Origin: Actinophytocola sp.
GTDB taxonomy: Bacteria; Actinomycetota; Actinomycetes; Mycobacteriales; Pseudonocardiaceae
Direction of reading: 5' to 3'
Length of the DNA: 36,807 nt
Assembly (NCBI GenBank): GCA_009377395.1
Contig: WHUB01000004.1
Location: 84,468-121,274, forward strand
Part shown: positions 27,499 to 36,046 of the stretch, piece by piece
Layout: each line of letters begins with the position of its first letter
How positions within the stretch are numbered: the first letter of the stretch is position 1
The notes under the pieces: model-generated
The model's input: the letters and a program-made list of their open reading frames with translations, nothing else
The model's database searches: none
Told to the model about the DNA's origin: nothing
Position numbers and translations under genes: made by a program

Positions 27499-28550
27499 GC
27501 TTGTGCCTCCAACACCGCGACGAGGTTCTGTTGCAGCGCGGGCCCGCTGGTCGCGTGCGCCAGCGCCCGGCCCGCGTCGCCCGTCATCACCCGCTGCGCG
27601 GCCTCGCCGATGCGGGCCAGTCCGGCCGCGAACATCGGGTTGCCGGCCAGCACCCCGCCGGACGGGCTGATCCGCACCCCGTCGCCGAGCCCGAGCGCCT
27701 CGCGCAGGATCAGCTCCTGGTGCGTGAACGGCGCGTGCAGCTCGGCGACGTCGACCTCACCGATGCCGACCGCCGCGCCCGCCGACTCGGTGGACGGCGA
27801 CCGCGTCAGGTCCCGCGCGCCGAGCACGGGGGAGTCGACCCGGTGCTCGATGCCGGTGATCACCGCGGGCGTGGGCACGATGTCGCGCGCCCGATCCTCG
27901 GCGGCGAGTATCACGACCGCGGCGCCGTCGGTGATCGGCGCGATGTCGTGCGCCCGCAGCGGATCGGCTGTCAGCGGGCCGTCCAGCAGCTCGGCGACGG
28001 AATGGTCGCCGCTGCGCTGGGCCTTCGGGTTGCCGCGCGCGTCGGCGAGACTGCGCGCGGCGACCTCGGCCATGTCCTTCTCGCTCCACCGGCCGGACTC
28101 CAGGCCGAGCCTCGCCTGCAACGCGGCGATGCTGACCGAGTCGGGCCACAGCGGCGCCACCGTGTACGGGTCCGTTTGCAGGCTCAGCACCCGGCGCAGC
28201 GTGCCCGCCGAGGATTTGCCGAAGCCGTACACCAGCGCGGTGTCCGCCTCGCCGGTGAGGATCTTCACCCACGCCTCGTACAGCGCCCACGCGGCGTCCA
28301 TCTCCACATGCGACTCGTTGATCGGCGGAAACGCGCCGATCGCGTCCACCGCCGAGATGAACGAGAACGCCCTGCCCGCCAGGTAGTCGGACGATCCGGA
28401 GCACCAGAACCCGATGTCCTCCTTGGACAGTCCGGTTCGCTCGAACGCCTCGGCGAGGATCGGCACCAGCATCTCGACGCCGTTGGTGGTGCCGTGGGTG
28501 TTGCGCACGCAGTCCGACTGCGCGAACCCGACGACGGAGACTCTGTTCAT
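27495..28550 (-). CDS. ltp4: thiolase-like aldol-lyase Ltp4
   Basis: Thiolase-like protein of 351 aa (M. tuberculosis Rv3522 354). N-terminal VSVVGFAQSDCVRN; FWCSGSSDYLAGRAFSF; INESHVEMDAAWALYEAW (about 76-93) at the place where thiolases carry the nucleophile, with no Cys; HDIAPITDGAAVVILA; and SPSGGVLAGNPMFAAGLARI, where Asn stands for the catalytic His. The C-terminal CxGGG is replaced by ATSGPALQQN. All three thiolase residues are missing, as in Ltp3. It probably forms a hetero-oligomer with Ltp3 and the double-DUF35 protein. The ATG at 28550 is 10 nt after the upstream stop. Assignment to ltp4 rests on length and gene order. Confidence 0.85.
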   Translation of the reverse strand: MNRVSVVGFAQSDCVRNTHGTTNGVEMLVPILAEAFERTGLSKEDIGFWCSGSSDYLAGRAFSFISAVDAIGAFPPINESHVEMDAAWALYEAWVKILTGEADTALVYGFGKSSAGTLRRVLSLQTDPYTVAPLWPDSVSIAALQARLGLESGRWSEKDMAEVAARSLADARGNPKAQRSGDHSVAELLDGPLTADPLRAHDIAPITDGAAVVILAAEDRARDIVPTPAVITGIEHRVDSPVLGARDLTRSPSTESAGAAVGIGEVDVAELHAPFTHQELILREALGLGDGVRISPSGGVLAGNPMFAAGLARIGEAAQRVMTGDAGRALAHATSGPALQQNLVAVLEAQA

Positions 28551-28560
28551 AGCAGCTGCC

Positions 28561-29532
28561 TCACAGGTGGTGTGCGAAGGACTCGTACGGGGCGTCGGGC
28601 TCGCCGGTCGGCTCGAAGTGCGCGATGTTGCGCATGCTGGTCTGCCACTCCTCGCGCGGCCGCCACTGCGCCCGGACCCGCATGCCCATCCGCACCTGGT
28701 CCGCCTCGCAGCCGCGCACCAGGTGCAGGAACGCGATGTCGGCGCCGTCGAGCAGGATGTACGCGACGACGTACGGCGGGGTGATCTGCTGGCCGAGGAA
28801 CGGGACGTTGACGATGCAGAACGTCGTCACGATGCCGGTGTCCGGCAGTTCGACTTCGGTCGTCGTCGGCACGCCGTCGGTGGGACATGCGCCGCGCGGC
28901 GGGAGGTAAACCTTCTCGCACCTCGGGCAGCGCTGACCGATCAGCTTGCCCTCGCCGAGCGCCCGCAGGTAGCGACTCTCCTCCGGCGACACCGTGTGCT
29001 GGTAGCTCGCCGCGATCGGGGTGACCATGATGCCGTCGTGCTCGGTTCGAGGTGGCGCGGGCGACGTCGGGGGGTTGTCGTCCGGTGCGTCCACCGGCAG
29101 GAAGTAGGCGATGTCGCGGATGTGTCCGACCGGCTCGTCGGCCCAGCGCACCCGCACCCGCATGCCGGTGTGCATCTCCTCGGGTGACGTCACGTCGACC
29201 GCGTGCAGCATTGCGGTGTCGGCGCCGTCCAGCCGGACCATCACCCAGGCGAACGGCCGCTGGATCGGCTGGCCCGCCACCGGATCGGCGCACCACGACC
29301 AGGTCAGCACCGTGCCCTCCTGGCCGACCTCGACGAAGTCACGCAGCGGTGCCGCGGTGGCCGGGTCGTACTCGACCGGCGGCACATGCACCCGGCCGTC
29401 CGACCCGACGACGCCCTCGATACGGCGCTCGGCGAGGCCGGTCATGAACCGCCCGAGCACCGGGCCGAGCGACCGGGTGTAGTCGAACTGGATCTCGAGC
29501 GGTTCCGACAGCGGCGGCGCTTCCGTACTCAC
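28561..29532 (-). CDS. DUF35/OB-fold partner protein with two OB-like halves (Rv3521-like)
   Basis: Protein of 323 aa from GTG 29532. The C-terminal half (about 185-300) is a typical DUF35 unit: a zinc ribbon with Cys202, Cys205 (CPRC) and Cys216 followed by an OB fold (VAYILLDGADIAFLHLVRGC). The N-terminal half (about 60-145) repeats the OB part (WVMVRLDGADTAMLHAVDV) without the CxxC ribbon. In the Ltp2 system a DUF35 protein is the partner of the aldolase, so this is likely the scaffold or lid of Ltp3/Ltp4. An open frame reaches an ATG at 29568, but that start would include the KstR box; I prefer 29532, which lacks a ribosome site and may be leaderless. Confidence 0.82.
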   Translation of the reverse strand: MSTEAPPLSEPLEIQFDYTRSLGPVLGRFMTGLAERRIEGVVGSDGRVHVPPVEYDPATAAPLRDFVEVGQEGTVLTWSWCADPVAGQPIQRPFAWVMVRLDGADTAMLHAVDVTSPEEMHTGMRVRVRWADEPVGHIRDIAYFLPVDAPDDNPPTSPAPPRTEHDGIMVTPIAASYQHTVSPEESRYLRALGEGKLIGQRCPRCEKVYLPPRGACPTDGVPTTTEVELPDTGIVTTFCIVNVPFLGQQITPPYVVAYILLDGADIAFLHLVRGCEADQVRMGMRVRAQWRPREEWQTSMRNIAHFEPTGEPDAPYESFAHHL

Positions 29533-29540
29533 AGCTTGAG

Positions 29541-29554
29541 TGAAACACGTTCTC
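29541..29554 (-). promoter_or_regulatory. KstR box of the DUF35-ltp4-ltp3 operon
   Basis: On the minus strand GAGAACGTGTTTCA fits TnnAACnnGTTnnA except for its first base and differs from the cyp125 box only there. It lies 8 nt before the GTG at 29532, supporting that start. Confidence 0.8.
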
Positions 29555-29597
29555 GATATGAACGGCAAGTGCCCCGCGGGAATGTGTTGCCGTCTAG

Positions 29598-29615
29598 TAG
29601 AACACGTTCTAAATT
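29598..29615 (+). promoter_or_regulatory. KstR box fused to the -10 of a leaderless acyl-CoA synthetase gene
   Basis: TAGAACACGTTCTA (29598-29611) matches the KstR motif fully. Its last TA begins TAAATT (29610-29615), a TANNNT -10 box, which is followed by 6 nt and the ATG at 29622. There is no Shine-Dalgarno sequence and no room for one, so the mRNA probably starts at the ATG. Confidence 0.85.
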
Positions 29616-29621
29616 GACAGC

Positions 29622-31196
29622 ATGACGGCTGACCTGACGCGCGAGCGCACGAGACCGGGACTGTGGCACATCGCCGAGGACCATCCCGACCACATCGCGG
29701 TGGTCGACCCGGACGGCACCGAGGTGACCTACGGCGACTTCGTGGCCGACGCCAACCGCTACGCCAACGGGCTACGCGCGCTCGGCCTGCGCACCGGCGA
29801 CGCCATCCTGCTGCTGCAACCCAACGGCAGCGACCTGCTCGCCGCGCACTTCGGCGCGATGCAGATCGGGCTCTACATCGTCGTCGTCAACTGGCACCTG
29901 ACCGGCAGCGAGATCGCCTACCTGCTCAGCGACAGCGGCGCGAAGGCGTTCATCGCCCACGCCCGCTTCGCCGACGCCGCGAGCGCGGCGGCCGACGAGG
30001 CGAACGTGCCGGCCGGCGCGCGGCTCGCCGTCGGCGACATCGACGGCTTCCAGCCGCTCGTCGGCCTCGCGGCGGGCCAGCCGAGCACGAAGCCGCCCGA
30101 GCGGACGTCGGGCTCACCGATGCTCTACACCTCGGGCACCACCGGGCGGCCCAAGGGCGTGCGCAGGCCGCTCACCGGCGCCGATCCTGACGAGGTGCCG
30201 ATGGCGGCGGCGTGGTTCTTCGGCATCTTCGGCCTCGGGCCGTTCGATGGGCACGTGCACCTGTGCGGCTCGCCGCTGTACCACACCGCGGTGCTGAACT
30301 TCGTCGCGATCTCGATGCAGCTCGGGCACACCGCCGTGCTGATGGACCGCTGGGATCCCGAGGAGATGCTGCGGCTGATCGAGCGCTACCGCGTCACCCA
30401 CAGCCACATGGTGCCGACGCAGTTCCGCAGACTGCTCGACCTGCCCGAGGAGACGCGCGACCGCTACGACATGTCCTCGCTGCGGGTCATGATCCACGGC
30501 GCCGCGCCGTGCCCGAACGAGGTCAAGCGGCAGATGCTCGACTGGTGGGGACCGGTCGTCACCGAGTACTACGCGGCCACCGAGGGCGGCGGCACCGCGA
30601 TCACCGGCGAGGAGTGGCTGCGCAAGCCTGGGTCGGTCGGCAGGCCGTGGCCCGGATCGACCATCAAGATCCTCGACGACGACGGCAACGAGCAGCCGCC
30701 CGGCGAGACCGGCCAGGTCTACATGAAGATGGGCGAGTCGACGTTCGAGTACTACAAGGACAGGCAGAAGACGGAGAAGGCCCACGTCGGCGGGTTGTTC
30801 ACGCTCGGCGACATCGGCTACCTCGACGAGGACGGCTACCTGTACCTCTGCGACCGCAAGAACGACATGATCATCTCCGGCGGGGTGAACATCTACCCCG
30901 CCGAGATCGAGGGGGAGCTGGCGATGCACCCGCGGGTCGCCGACGTCGCGGTGTTCGGGGTGCCGCACGCCGACTGGGGTGAGCAGATCAAGGCCGTGGT
31001 GCAGCCGACGGCGGGCGCCACCCCGGGCGACGCGCTCAGCGAGGACATCCTCGCGTTCGCCCGGGATCGGCTGGCGAAGTTCAAGCTGCCGAAGAGCATC
31101 GACTACGTGGCCGAGCTGCCGCGCGACCCGAACGGCAAGCTCTACAAGCGCAAGCTCCGCGATCCGTACTGGGAGGGCCACGACCGCGCCATCTGA
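29622..31196 (+). CDS. KstR-controlled acyl-CoA synthetase (FadD family)
   Basis: ANL-superfamily ligase, 524 aa. P-loop YTSGTTGRPKGVRRPL (about 168-183), YYAATEGGGTAITGEEW (about 312-328), TLGDIGYLDEDGYLYLCDRK and MIISGGVNIYPAEIEGEL hinge-domain segments, and the C-terminal lysine in PRDPNGKLYKRKL. It is not FadD3 (8184-6610) or FadD19 (32077), both present here, nor obviously FadD17. It is divergent from DUF35-ltp4-ltp3 and has a perfect KstR box merged with its promoter, so the acid it activates is likely a sterol side-chain product, perhaps a short branched acid released from C24-branched sterols (inference). Converges on echA19 with 1 nt between stops. Confidence 0.9.
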   Translation: MTADLTRERTRPGLWHIAEDHPDHIAVVDPDGTEVTYGDFVADANRYANGLRALGLRTGDAILLLQPNGSDLLAAHFGAMQIGLYIVVVNWHLTGSEIAYLLSDSGAKAFIAHARFADAASAAADEANVPAGARLAVGDIDGFQPLVGLAAGQPSTKPPERTSGSPMLYTSGTTGRPKGVRRPLTGADPDEVPMAAAWFFGIFGLGPFDGHVHLCGSPLYHTAVLNFVAISMQLGHTAVLMDRWDPEEMLRLIERYRVTHSHMVPTQFRRLLDLPEETRDRYDMSSLRVMIHGAAPCPNEVKRQMLDWWGPVVTEYYAATEGGGTAITGEEWLRKPGSVGRPWPGSTIKILDDDGNEQPPGETGQVYMKMGESTFEYYKDRQKTEKAHVGGLFTLGDIGYLDEDGYLYLCDRKNDMIISGGVNIYPAEIEGELAMHPRVADVAVFGVPHADWGEQIKAVVQPTAGATPGDALSEDILAFARDRLAKFKLPKSIDYVAELPRDPNGKLYKRKLRDPYWEGHDRAI

Positions 31197-31197
31197 A

Positions 31198-32016
31198 TCA
31201 CCGTTCCTCGTACACCGGGGCGCGCTTCTCGGCGAACGCCCTCGGGCCTTCCTTGGCGTCCGCGCTGGTGAACACCGACAGCCCGATCGGCGCCTCGACG
31301 GCGAACGCCTCCTCCTCGGCCATGCCCTCGGTCTCCCGCATGGTCCGCAGCACCGCCCGGACCGCGAGCGGGCCGTTGGCCGCGATCTGATCCGCGATCT
31401 CGAGCGCCTTCTCCAGCGCCGCGCCGTCCGGCACGACGTGCCCGATCAGCCCGATGTCCTTCGCCTCCGCCGCGGTGATGTGCCGTCCGGTCAGCAGCAG
31501 GTCGGAGGCCACGGTGTACGGGATCTGCCGGGGCAGCCGCACCGCGGAGCCGCCCATCGGGAACAGGCTCCACTTCACCTCGGAGATGCCGAACTTCGCG
31601 CTCTCGCCCGCGACCCGGATGTCGGTCGCCTGCAGGATCTCGGTGCCGCCCGCGATCGCGGGGCCCTCGACGGCCGCGATCAGCGGCTTGGACAGCCTGC
31701 GCCCCTTCAGGAGTCCCGGTATCCGCGCCGGGTCCCAGCCGTTGCCCGACATCGCCTTACCCGGGTCGTTGCGGGTCATGTTCTTCAGGTCGGCGCCGGC
31801 GCAGAACGCGCCGCCCGCCCCGGTCAGCACACAGCAGCGGATCGACGGATCGTCGTCAACCCGGTCCCACGCCTGCGCCATCAGCTCGACCATCTCGCCG
31901 CTCAGCGCGTTGCGGGTCTGCGGCCGGTTCAGCGTCACGACCAGCGTGTGGCCGCGCTGCTCGACGAGCGCATGGGGCTCGGCGTTGTTACCTGTTTCAG
32001 TCGATGCCGCCGTCAT
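31198..32016 (-). CDS. echA19: steroid side-chain enoyl-CoA hydratase EchA19
   Basis: Enoyl-CoA hydratase of 272 aa closely resembling M. tuberculosis EchA19 (263 aa), which hydrates unsaturated steroid-CoA side-chain intermediates. Shared stretches include [24 protein letters not shown] and [19 protein letters not shown]. Both catalytic glutamates are present: Glu126 (AGGTEILQ) and Glu146 (FGISEVK), unlike the crotonases at 5768 and 15682. The ATG at 32016 has GGAGG (32023-32027) 6 nt upstream; a longer open frame to 33708 is antisense to fadD19 and not real. Divergent from fadD19 with one KstR box between, as in Rv3515c/Rv3516. Confidence 0.94.
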   Translation of the reverse strand: MTAASTETGNNAEPHALVEQRGHTLVVTLNRPQTRNALSGEMVELMAQAWDRVDDDPSIRCCVLTGAGGAFCAGADLKNMTRNDPGKAMSGNGWDPARIPGLLKGRRLSKPLIAAVEGPAIAGGTEILQATDIRVAGESAKFGISEVKWSLFPMGGSAVRLPRQIPYTVASDLLLTGRHITAAEAKDIGLIGHVVPDGAALEKALEIADQIAANGPLAVRAVLRTMRETEGMAEEEAFAVEAPIGLSVFTSADAKEGPRAFAEKRAPVYEER

Positions 32017-32052
32017 CCAAGTCCTCCAGCACTGTTGACCATTGCCCGCAAC

Positions 32053-32070
32053 GATAACATGTTCTAGTTT
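32053..32070 (+). promoter_or_regulatory. KstR box fused to the -10 of leaderless fadD19
   Basis: GATAACATGTTCTA (32053-32066) fits the KstR motif except for its first base. Its final TA starts TAGTTT (32065-32070), followed by 6 nt and the fadD19 ATG, with no ribosome site. The geometry is the same as at 29598-29622. The single box also lies upstream of the divergent echA19. Confidence 0.85.
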
Positions 32071-32076
32071 AGAGCA

Positions 32077-33690
32077 ATGGCACTGAACATCGCTGATCTC
32101 ATCGAGCACACGGTCGATGCCGTGCCCGAGCGCACCGCCGTGATCTGTGGCGATCGCCAGGTGAGCTACGGCGAACTCGACGCCCGCGCCAACCGCCTCG
32201 CCCATCATCTCGCCGCCGCCGGGGTCGGCCAGGGTGACCACATCGGCGTCTACTCCCGCAACTCCATCGAGACGATCGAGGCGATGTTCGCGGCCTACAA
32301 GCTCCGCGCGGTCGCCATCAACGTGAACTACCGGTACGTCGCCGACGAGCTGCGGTACCTGTTCGACAACGCCGACCTCGTCGCGCTGGTGCACGAGCGC
32401 CGGTACGCGTCGACCGTCGCCGAGGTGCTGCCGTCTGCGCCCCAGCTGCGGCACGTCGTCGTGGTCGAGGACGGCTCGGACGCCGAGTACACCGGCGTCG
32501 AGTACGAGACGGCGCTGGCCGGCCAGTCCCCGGAACGCGACTTCGGCGAGCGCAGCCCCGACGACCGCTACATCCTCTACACCGGCGGCACCACCGGCTA
32601 CCCCAAGGGCGTCATGTGGCGGCACGAGGACGTCTGGCGGGTGCTCGGCGGCGGCATCGACTTCATGACCGGCGAGTACGTTCCGGACGAGTGGACGCTG
32701 GCCAACCAGGCCAAGGAGGGTCATGGTCTGGTCCGCATGACCATCTCCCCGCTGATCCACGGCGCGGCGCAGTGGGCCGTGTTCGGCGCGCTGTTCCCCG
32801 GCGGTACCGCCGTGCTGGTGCCGCAGTTCGACCCGCACGAGGTCTGGCGGGCGATCGAGAAACACGGCGTGCAGGTGCTCGCCTTCGTCGGCGACGCCAT
32901 GGCGCGGCCGATGCTGGCGGCCTATCAGGACGGTGACTACGACGCGTCCTCCGTCGTCGCGTTCTCGAGCCACGCCGCGCTGTTCTCGCAGTCGGTCAAG
33001 CACGCCTACCTCGAGAGCTTCCCGAACGCGGTGCTGACCGACGCCATCGGCTCGTCGGAGAGCGGCTTCACCGGGATCAGCCTGATCACCAAGGACGTCG
33101 ACCACTCGCAGGGGCCGAGGGTCAACTTCACCAAGCAGGCGCTGTTGCTCGACGAGGACGGCAGTCCGATCGAGCCGAAGCCAGGCGCGGTGGGCCTGAT
33201 GGCGCGCGGCGGGCACGTCCCCCTCGGCTACTACAAGGACCCGGACAAGACGAAGGAGATCTTCGCCGAGATCGACGGCAAGCGCTACGTCGTGCCCGGC
33301 GACTACGGCCGCTACGAGGACGACGGCACCGTGACCCTGCTCGGGCGTGGCTCGCAGTGCGTCAACACCGGTGGCGAGAAGGTGTTCCCGGAGGAGGTCG
33401 AGGGCGCGCTCAAGTCGCACCCCGACGTCTACGACGCGCTGGTGGTCGGCGTGCCGGACGAGCGCTACGGCGAGCGGGTCGCCGCGCTGGTGCAGCCGCT
33501 TCCCGGCACCTCGCTCGACACCACTGCGCTCGACGCGCACGTGCGCACCAAGATCGCCGGGTACAAGGTGCCGCGCAGCTACTGGATCGTGCCCGAGGTC
33601 CGCCGCCAGCCGAGCGGCAAGCCCGACTACCCGTGGGCCAAGTCGTACGCCGAAGAGCACGCGGACAGCGCGCTCGCCGTGACTCGCTGA
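32077..33690 (+). CDS. fadD19: steroid-CoA ligase FadD19
   Basis: Acyl-CoA synthetase of 537 aa very similar to M. tuberculosis FadD19 (548 aa), which activates the C8 side-chain acid made by CYP125; in Rhodococcus it is needed for C24-branched sterols. It begins [20 protein letters not shown] like the mycobacterial protein. P-loop [18 protein letters not shown] (about 167-184), [31 protein letters not shown] (about 408-426), [20 protein letters not shown], and the catalytic lysine region [10 protein letters not shown]. The ATG at 32077 is probably the first base of a leaderless mRNA. Heads an operon with the NMO-like gene and an unknown gene. Confidence 0.95.
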   Translation: MALNIADLIEHTVDAVPERTAVICGDRQVSYGELDARANRLAHHLAAAGVGQGDHIGVYSRNSIETIEAMFAAYKLRAVAINVNYRYVADELRYLFDNADLVALVHERRYASTVAEVLPSAPQLRHVVVVEDGSDAEYTGVEYETALAGQSPERDFGERSPDDRYILYTGGTTGYPKGVMWRHEDVWRVLGGGIDFMTGEYVPDEWTLANQAKEGHGLVRMTISPLIHGAAQWAVFGALFPGGTAVLVPQFDPHEVWRAIEKHGVQVLAFVGDAMARPMLAAYQDGDYDASSVVAFSSHAALFSQSVKHAYLESFPNAVLTDAIGSSESGFTGISLITKDVDHSQGPRVNFTKQALLLDEDGSPIEPKPGAVGLMARGGHVPLGYYKDPDKTKEIFAEIDGKRYVVPGDYGRYEDDGTVTLLGRGSQCVNTGGEKVFPEEVEGALKSHPDVYDALVVGVPDERYGERVAALVQPLPGTSLDTTALDAHVRTKIAGYKVPRSYWIVPEVRRQPSGKPDYPWAKSYAEEHADSALAVTR

Positions 33691-33698
33691 GGAGTTCC

Positions 33699-34802
33699 AT
33701 GCGCACATCGCTGTGTGACACCGCCGGGATCGAGTACCCGATCGTCGCGTTCACCCCGTCCGAGCACGTCGCCGCCGCGGTCTCCCGCGCGGGCGGGCTC
33801 GGCGTGCTCGGCTGCGTCCGGTTCAACGATGCCGCCGAACTCGACGCCACATTGGACTGGATGGACGCCAACACCGGCGGCAAACCCTACGGCGTCGACG
33901 TGGTGATGCCGTCGAAGGTGCCGACCGAGGGCAGCGCGGGCGACCTGTCGAAGCACATTCCGGCGGAGCACCGGGGATTCGTCGAGCGGACGCTGCACGA
34001 GCTGGGCGTGCCGGAGCTGACCGAGAGCGAGGACGGCGCGGGCGTGCTCGGCTGGCTGCACTCGGTCGCACGGTCCCATGTGGACGTCGCGCTGAAACAC
34101 CCGATCGCGCTGATCGCCAACGCGCTCGGCTCGCCGCCCGCCGACGTCATCGAGCAGGCGCACCAGCACGACGTCAAGGTCGCCGCGCTGGCGGGCAAGG
34201 CCGAGCACGCCGTCAGCCACGCCGACAACGGCGTCGACATCGTCATCGCGCAGGGCTACGAGGCGGGCGGGCACACCGGCGAGATCGCGTCCATGGTGCT
34301 GCTGCCCGAGGTGGTGGACGCCGTCGGCGACCGCACGCCGGTGCTCGCGGCGGGCGGGATCGGCTCCGGCAGGCAGATCGCGGCGGCGCTCGCGCTCGGC
34401 GCCAGCGGGGTGTGGATGGGCTCGTACTGGCTGACCACCAGCGAGTACCTGGAGACCATGCGCGGCTCGGCCACGGTGCAGGACGCGCTGGTCGCCGCGG
34501 GCTCGTCGGACACCGTGCGCACCCGCATCTACTCCGGCAAGCCGGCGCGACTGCTCAAGACCCGCTGGACCGAGGCGTGGGCGCGACAGGACGCGCCGGA
34601 CCCGCTGCCGATGCCGCTGCAGAACCTGCTGGTCGCCCAGGCGCACCAGCGCATCGCGGCCGCCAAGGACCCGAGCGTCGTCGCCATGCCGGTCGGCCAG
34701 ATCGTCGGCCGGATGAACGCCGTCCGCCCGGTCGCGGAGCTGATGAGCGAGTTGGTCGCGGACTACGACCAGGCACTGGACCGGCTGGACAAGACTCGGT
34801 AG
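33699..34802 (+). CDS. NMO-family FMN oxidoreductase in the fadD19 operon
   Basis: Nitronate monooxygenase/2-nitropropane dioxygenase superfamily protein of 367 aa. FMN-binding features: [14 protein letters not shown] (about 29-42), [20 protein letters not shown] (about 185-204), [20 protein letters not shown], and [14 protein letters not shown] related fold is used by IpdC (13059-14099), but the two differ in the N- and C-terminal thirds. The ATG at 33699 has GAGGAG 4 nt upstream, 8 nt after fadD19. Co-transcription with fadD19 suggests a flavin-dependent dehydrogenation or reduction of a C27/C24-branched steroid-CoA, or detoxification of an oxidised product (inference). Not next to fadD19 in M. 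tuberculosis. Confidence 0.87.
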   Translation: MRTSLCDTAGIEYPIVAFTPSEHVAAAVSRAGGLGVLGCVRFNDAAELDATLDWMDANTGGKPYGVDVVMPSKVPTEGSAGDLSKHIPAEHRGFVERTLHELGVPELTESEDGAGVLGWLHSVARSHVDVALKHPIALIANALGSPPADVIEQAHQHDVKVAALAGKAEHAVSHADNGVDIVIAQGYEAGGHTGEIASMVLLPEVVDAVGDRTPVLAAGGIGSGRQIAAALALGASGVWMGSYWLTTSEYLETMRGSATVQDALVAAGSSDTVRTRIYSGKPARLLKTRWTEAWARQDAPDPLPMPLQNLLVAQAHQRIAAAKDPSVVAMPVGQIVGRMNAVRPVAELMSELVADYDQALDRLDKTR

Positions 34803-34818
34803 CGGAAGGAGGTCACCG

Positions 34819-35913
34819 GTGCTGTCCCCCCTTGACGACTACCCGGTCCACCAGGTCGCCGAGCCGGTGCGCCAGGTCGCCACCACCGACCGCAACTTCT
34901 ACGACCGCTACTACTTCAACTGCCATCCCAGCTCGCCGGAGCTGTTCTGCGTCATCGGCATGGGCCAGTACCCCAACCTCGGCGTCGCGGACGCGTTTGC
35001 CGTGGTGCGCACCGGCGACGAGCAGATCGCCGTCCGCGCCTCCCGTGAACTCGGCAACGACCGGATGGACACCCGCGTCGGCCCGTTCCGGATCGAGGTG
35101 CTCGAAGGGCTGCGCAGGCTGCGGGTGGTGCTGGAACCCACCGAGCACGACCTCGCCTTCGACCTCACCTTCACCGCCGCCGTCCCGGCCGTGCTCGAAC
35201 CCCGGCACGTGCTGCGGCAGCCGCACGGACGCGCCATCATCGACTCCACCCGGCTCGCCCAGACCGGCAGATGGGAGGGCACGCTCACCGTCGACGGCAC
35301 CGACCACGCCGTCACCCCGGACACCTGGCAGGGCACCCGCGACCGGTCCTGGGGTATCCGGCCGGTCGGCGAGCCGGAACCGCCGGGCTACGCCGCCGCG
35401 CAGCCGCCCGGCTCGTTCTACTGGCTCTACGCGCCGCTGCGGTTCGACGACTTCAGCATCGTCACCATCCTGCAGGAGGACGCCACCGGCCGTCGTTCCC
35501 TCGAGGAGGCGGTGCGCGTGTGGCCGGAGGCCACCGGCCGCGAGCCGGAACCGCTCGGCAGCCCCGGCGTCACGCTGACCTTCACGCCGGGCAGCCGGGA
35601 GGTCGCCTCGGCGGTGCTCGACTTCGCGGGCGGCGTCAAGGTCGAGGTCGAGACCGTGCTGCCGGTCGCGATCGGCGCGGGCGGCGGGTACGGCACCGAC
35701 GACTGGCGGCACGGCATGTACCTGGGACCGCTGGTGGTGCAGGGCCGCCGGTACGACGTCGGCGACGCCGCCAAGCGCGCCGCCTACTTCTGCCCCATCG
35801 ACAACCTGGCCACCGCCCGCTGCGAGGGACAACGCGGCTGGGGTCTGTTCGAGTTCGCCTGTTTCGGCCCGCACGAGCCCTCCGGCTTCACCGGCTGGGA
35901 CGACGTGGCATGA
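34819..35913 (+). CDS. conserved protein of unknown function, lipocalin/CrtC-like
   Basis: Protein of 364 aa without signal peptide or membrane span. It is beta-rich, with YYFNCHPSSPELFCVIGMG (about 31-49) and GTRDRSWGIRPVG (about 173-185); the latter RDRSWG pattern recalls CrtC/AttH-type lipocalin-like proteins. FYWLYAPLRFDDFSIVTILQ (about 197-216) follows. Members of this broad group bind or modify lipophilic compounds, but no reaction can be assigned. The GTG at 34819 has a strong GGAAGGAGG site 6 nt upstream. Last gene of the fadD19-NMO operon, hence probably KstR-regulated and steroid-related. The fold suggestion is from recalled motif patterns. Confidence 0.8.
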   Translation: MLSPLDDYPVHQVAEPVRQVATTDRNFYDRYYFNCHPSSPELFCVIGMGQYPNLGVADAFAVVRTGDEQIAVRASRELGNDRMDTRVGPFRIEVLEGLRRLRVVLEPTEHDLAFDLTFTAAVPAVLEPRHVLRQPHGRAIIDSTRLAQTGRWEGTLTVDGTDHAVTPDTWQGTRDRSWGIRPVGEPEPPGYAAAQPPGSFYWLYAPLRFDDFSIVTILQEDATGRRSLEEAVRVWPEATGREPEPLGSPGVTLTFTPGSREVASAVLDFAGGVKVEVETVLPVAIGAGGGYGTDDWRHGMYLGPLVVQGRRYDVGDAAKRAAYFCPIDNLATARCEGQRGWGLFEFACFGPHEPSGFTGWDDVA

Positions 35914-35947
35914 GTGCGACCACGTTCCCAACGCGAGCCGATATGGA

Positions 35948-36001
35948 GCCCCGCCGCAAGACGCGCTCGGGCGAAGCCCCCAACGACCGCGGCGGCGGGG
36001 C
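35948..36001 (+). terminator. GC-rich inverted repeat after the fadD19 operon
   Basis: GCCCCGCCGC (35948-35957) and GCGGCGGGGC (35992-36001) are perfect 10-bp inverted repeats. Between them GGGC-GAA-GCCC (35969-35979) is a small nested hairpin. It starts 35 nt after the stop of the last operon gene, so a Rho-independent-like terminator without a U tract is plausible. No coding frame here is convincing. Confidence 0.5.
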
Positions 36002-36046
36002 GTCCCAGCAGCGGAAAGAGCCTTACACGACCAAGTCCGAGCTCCG

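Noticed and set aside
29533-29568. Upstream ATG (29568) for the DUF35 protein
   Set aside because: It would place the KstR box inside the coding region and adds 12 residues unlike the family; the GTG at 29532 fits better, though without a ribosome site.
31200-33708. Very long minus-strand open frame (over 800 codons) ending with echA19
   Set aside because: Only the last 272 codons are EchA19; the rest is antisense to fadD19, a common GC-rich shadow, and the true start has GGAGG 6 nt upstream.
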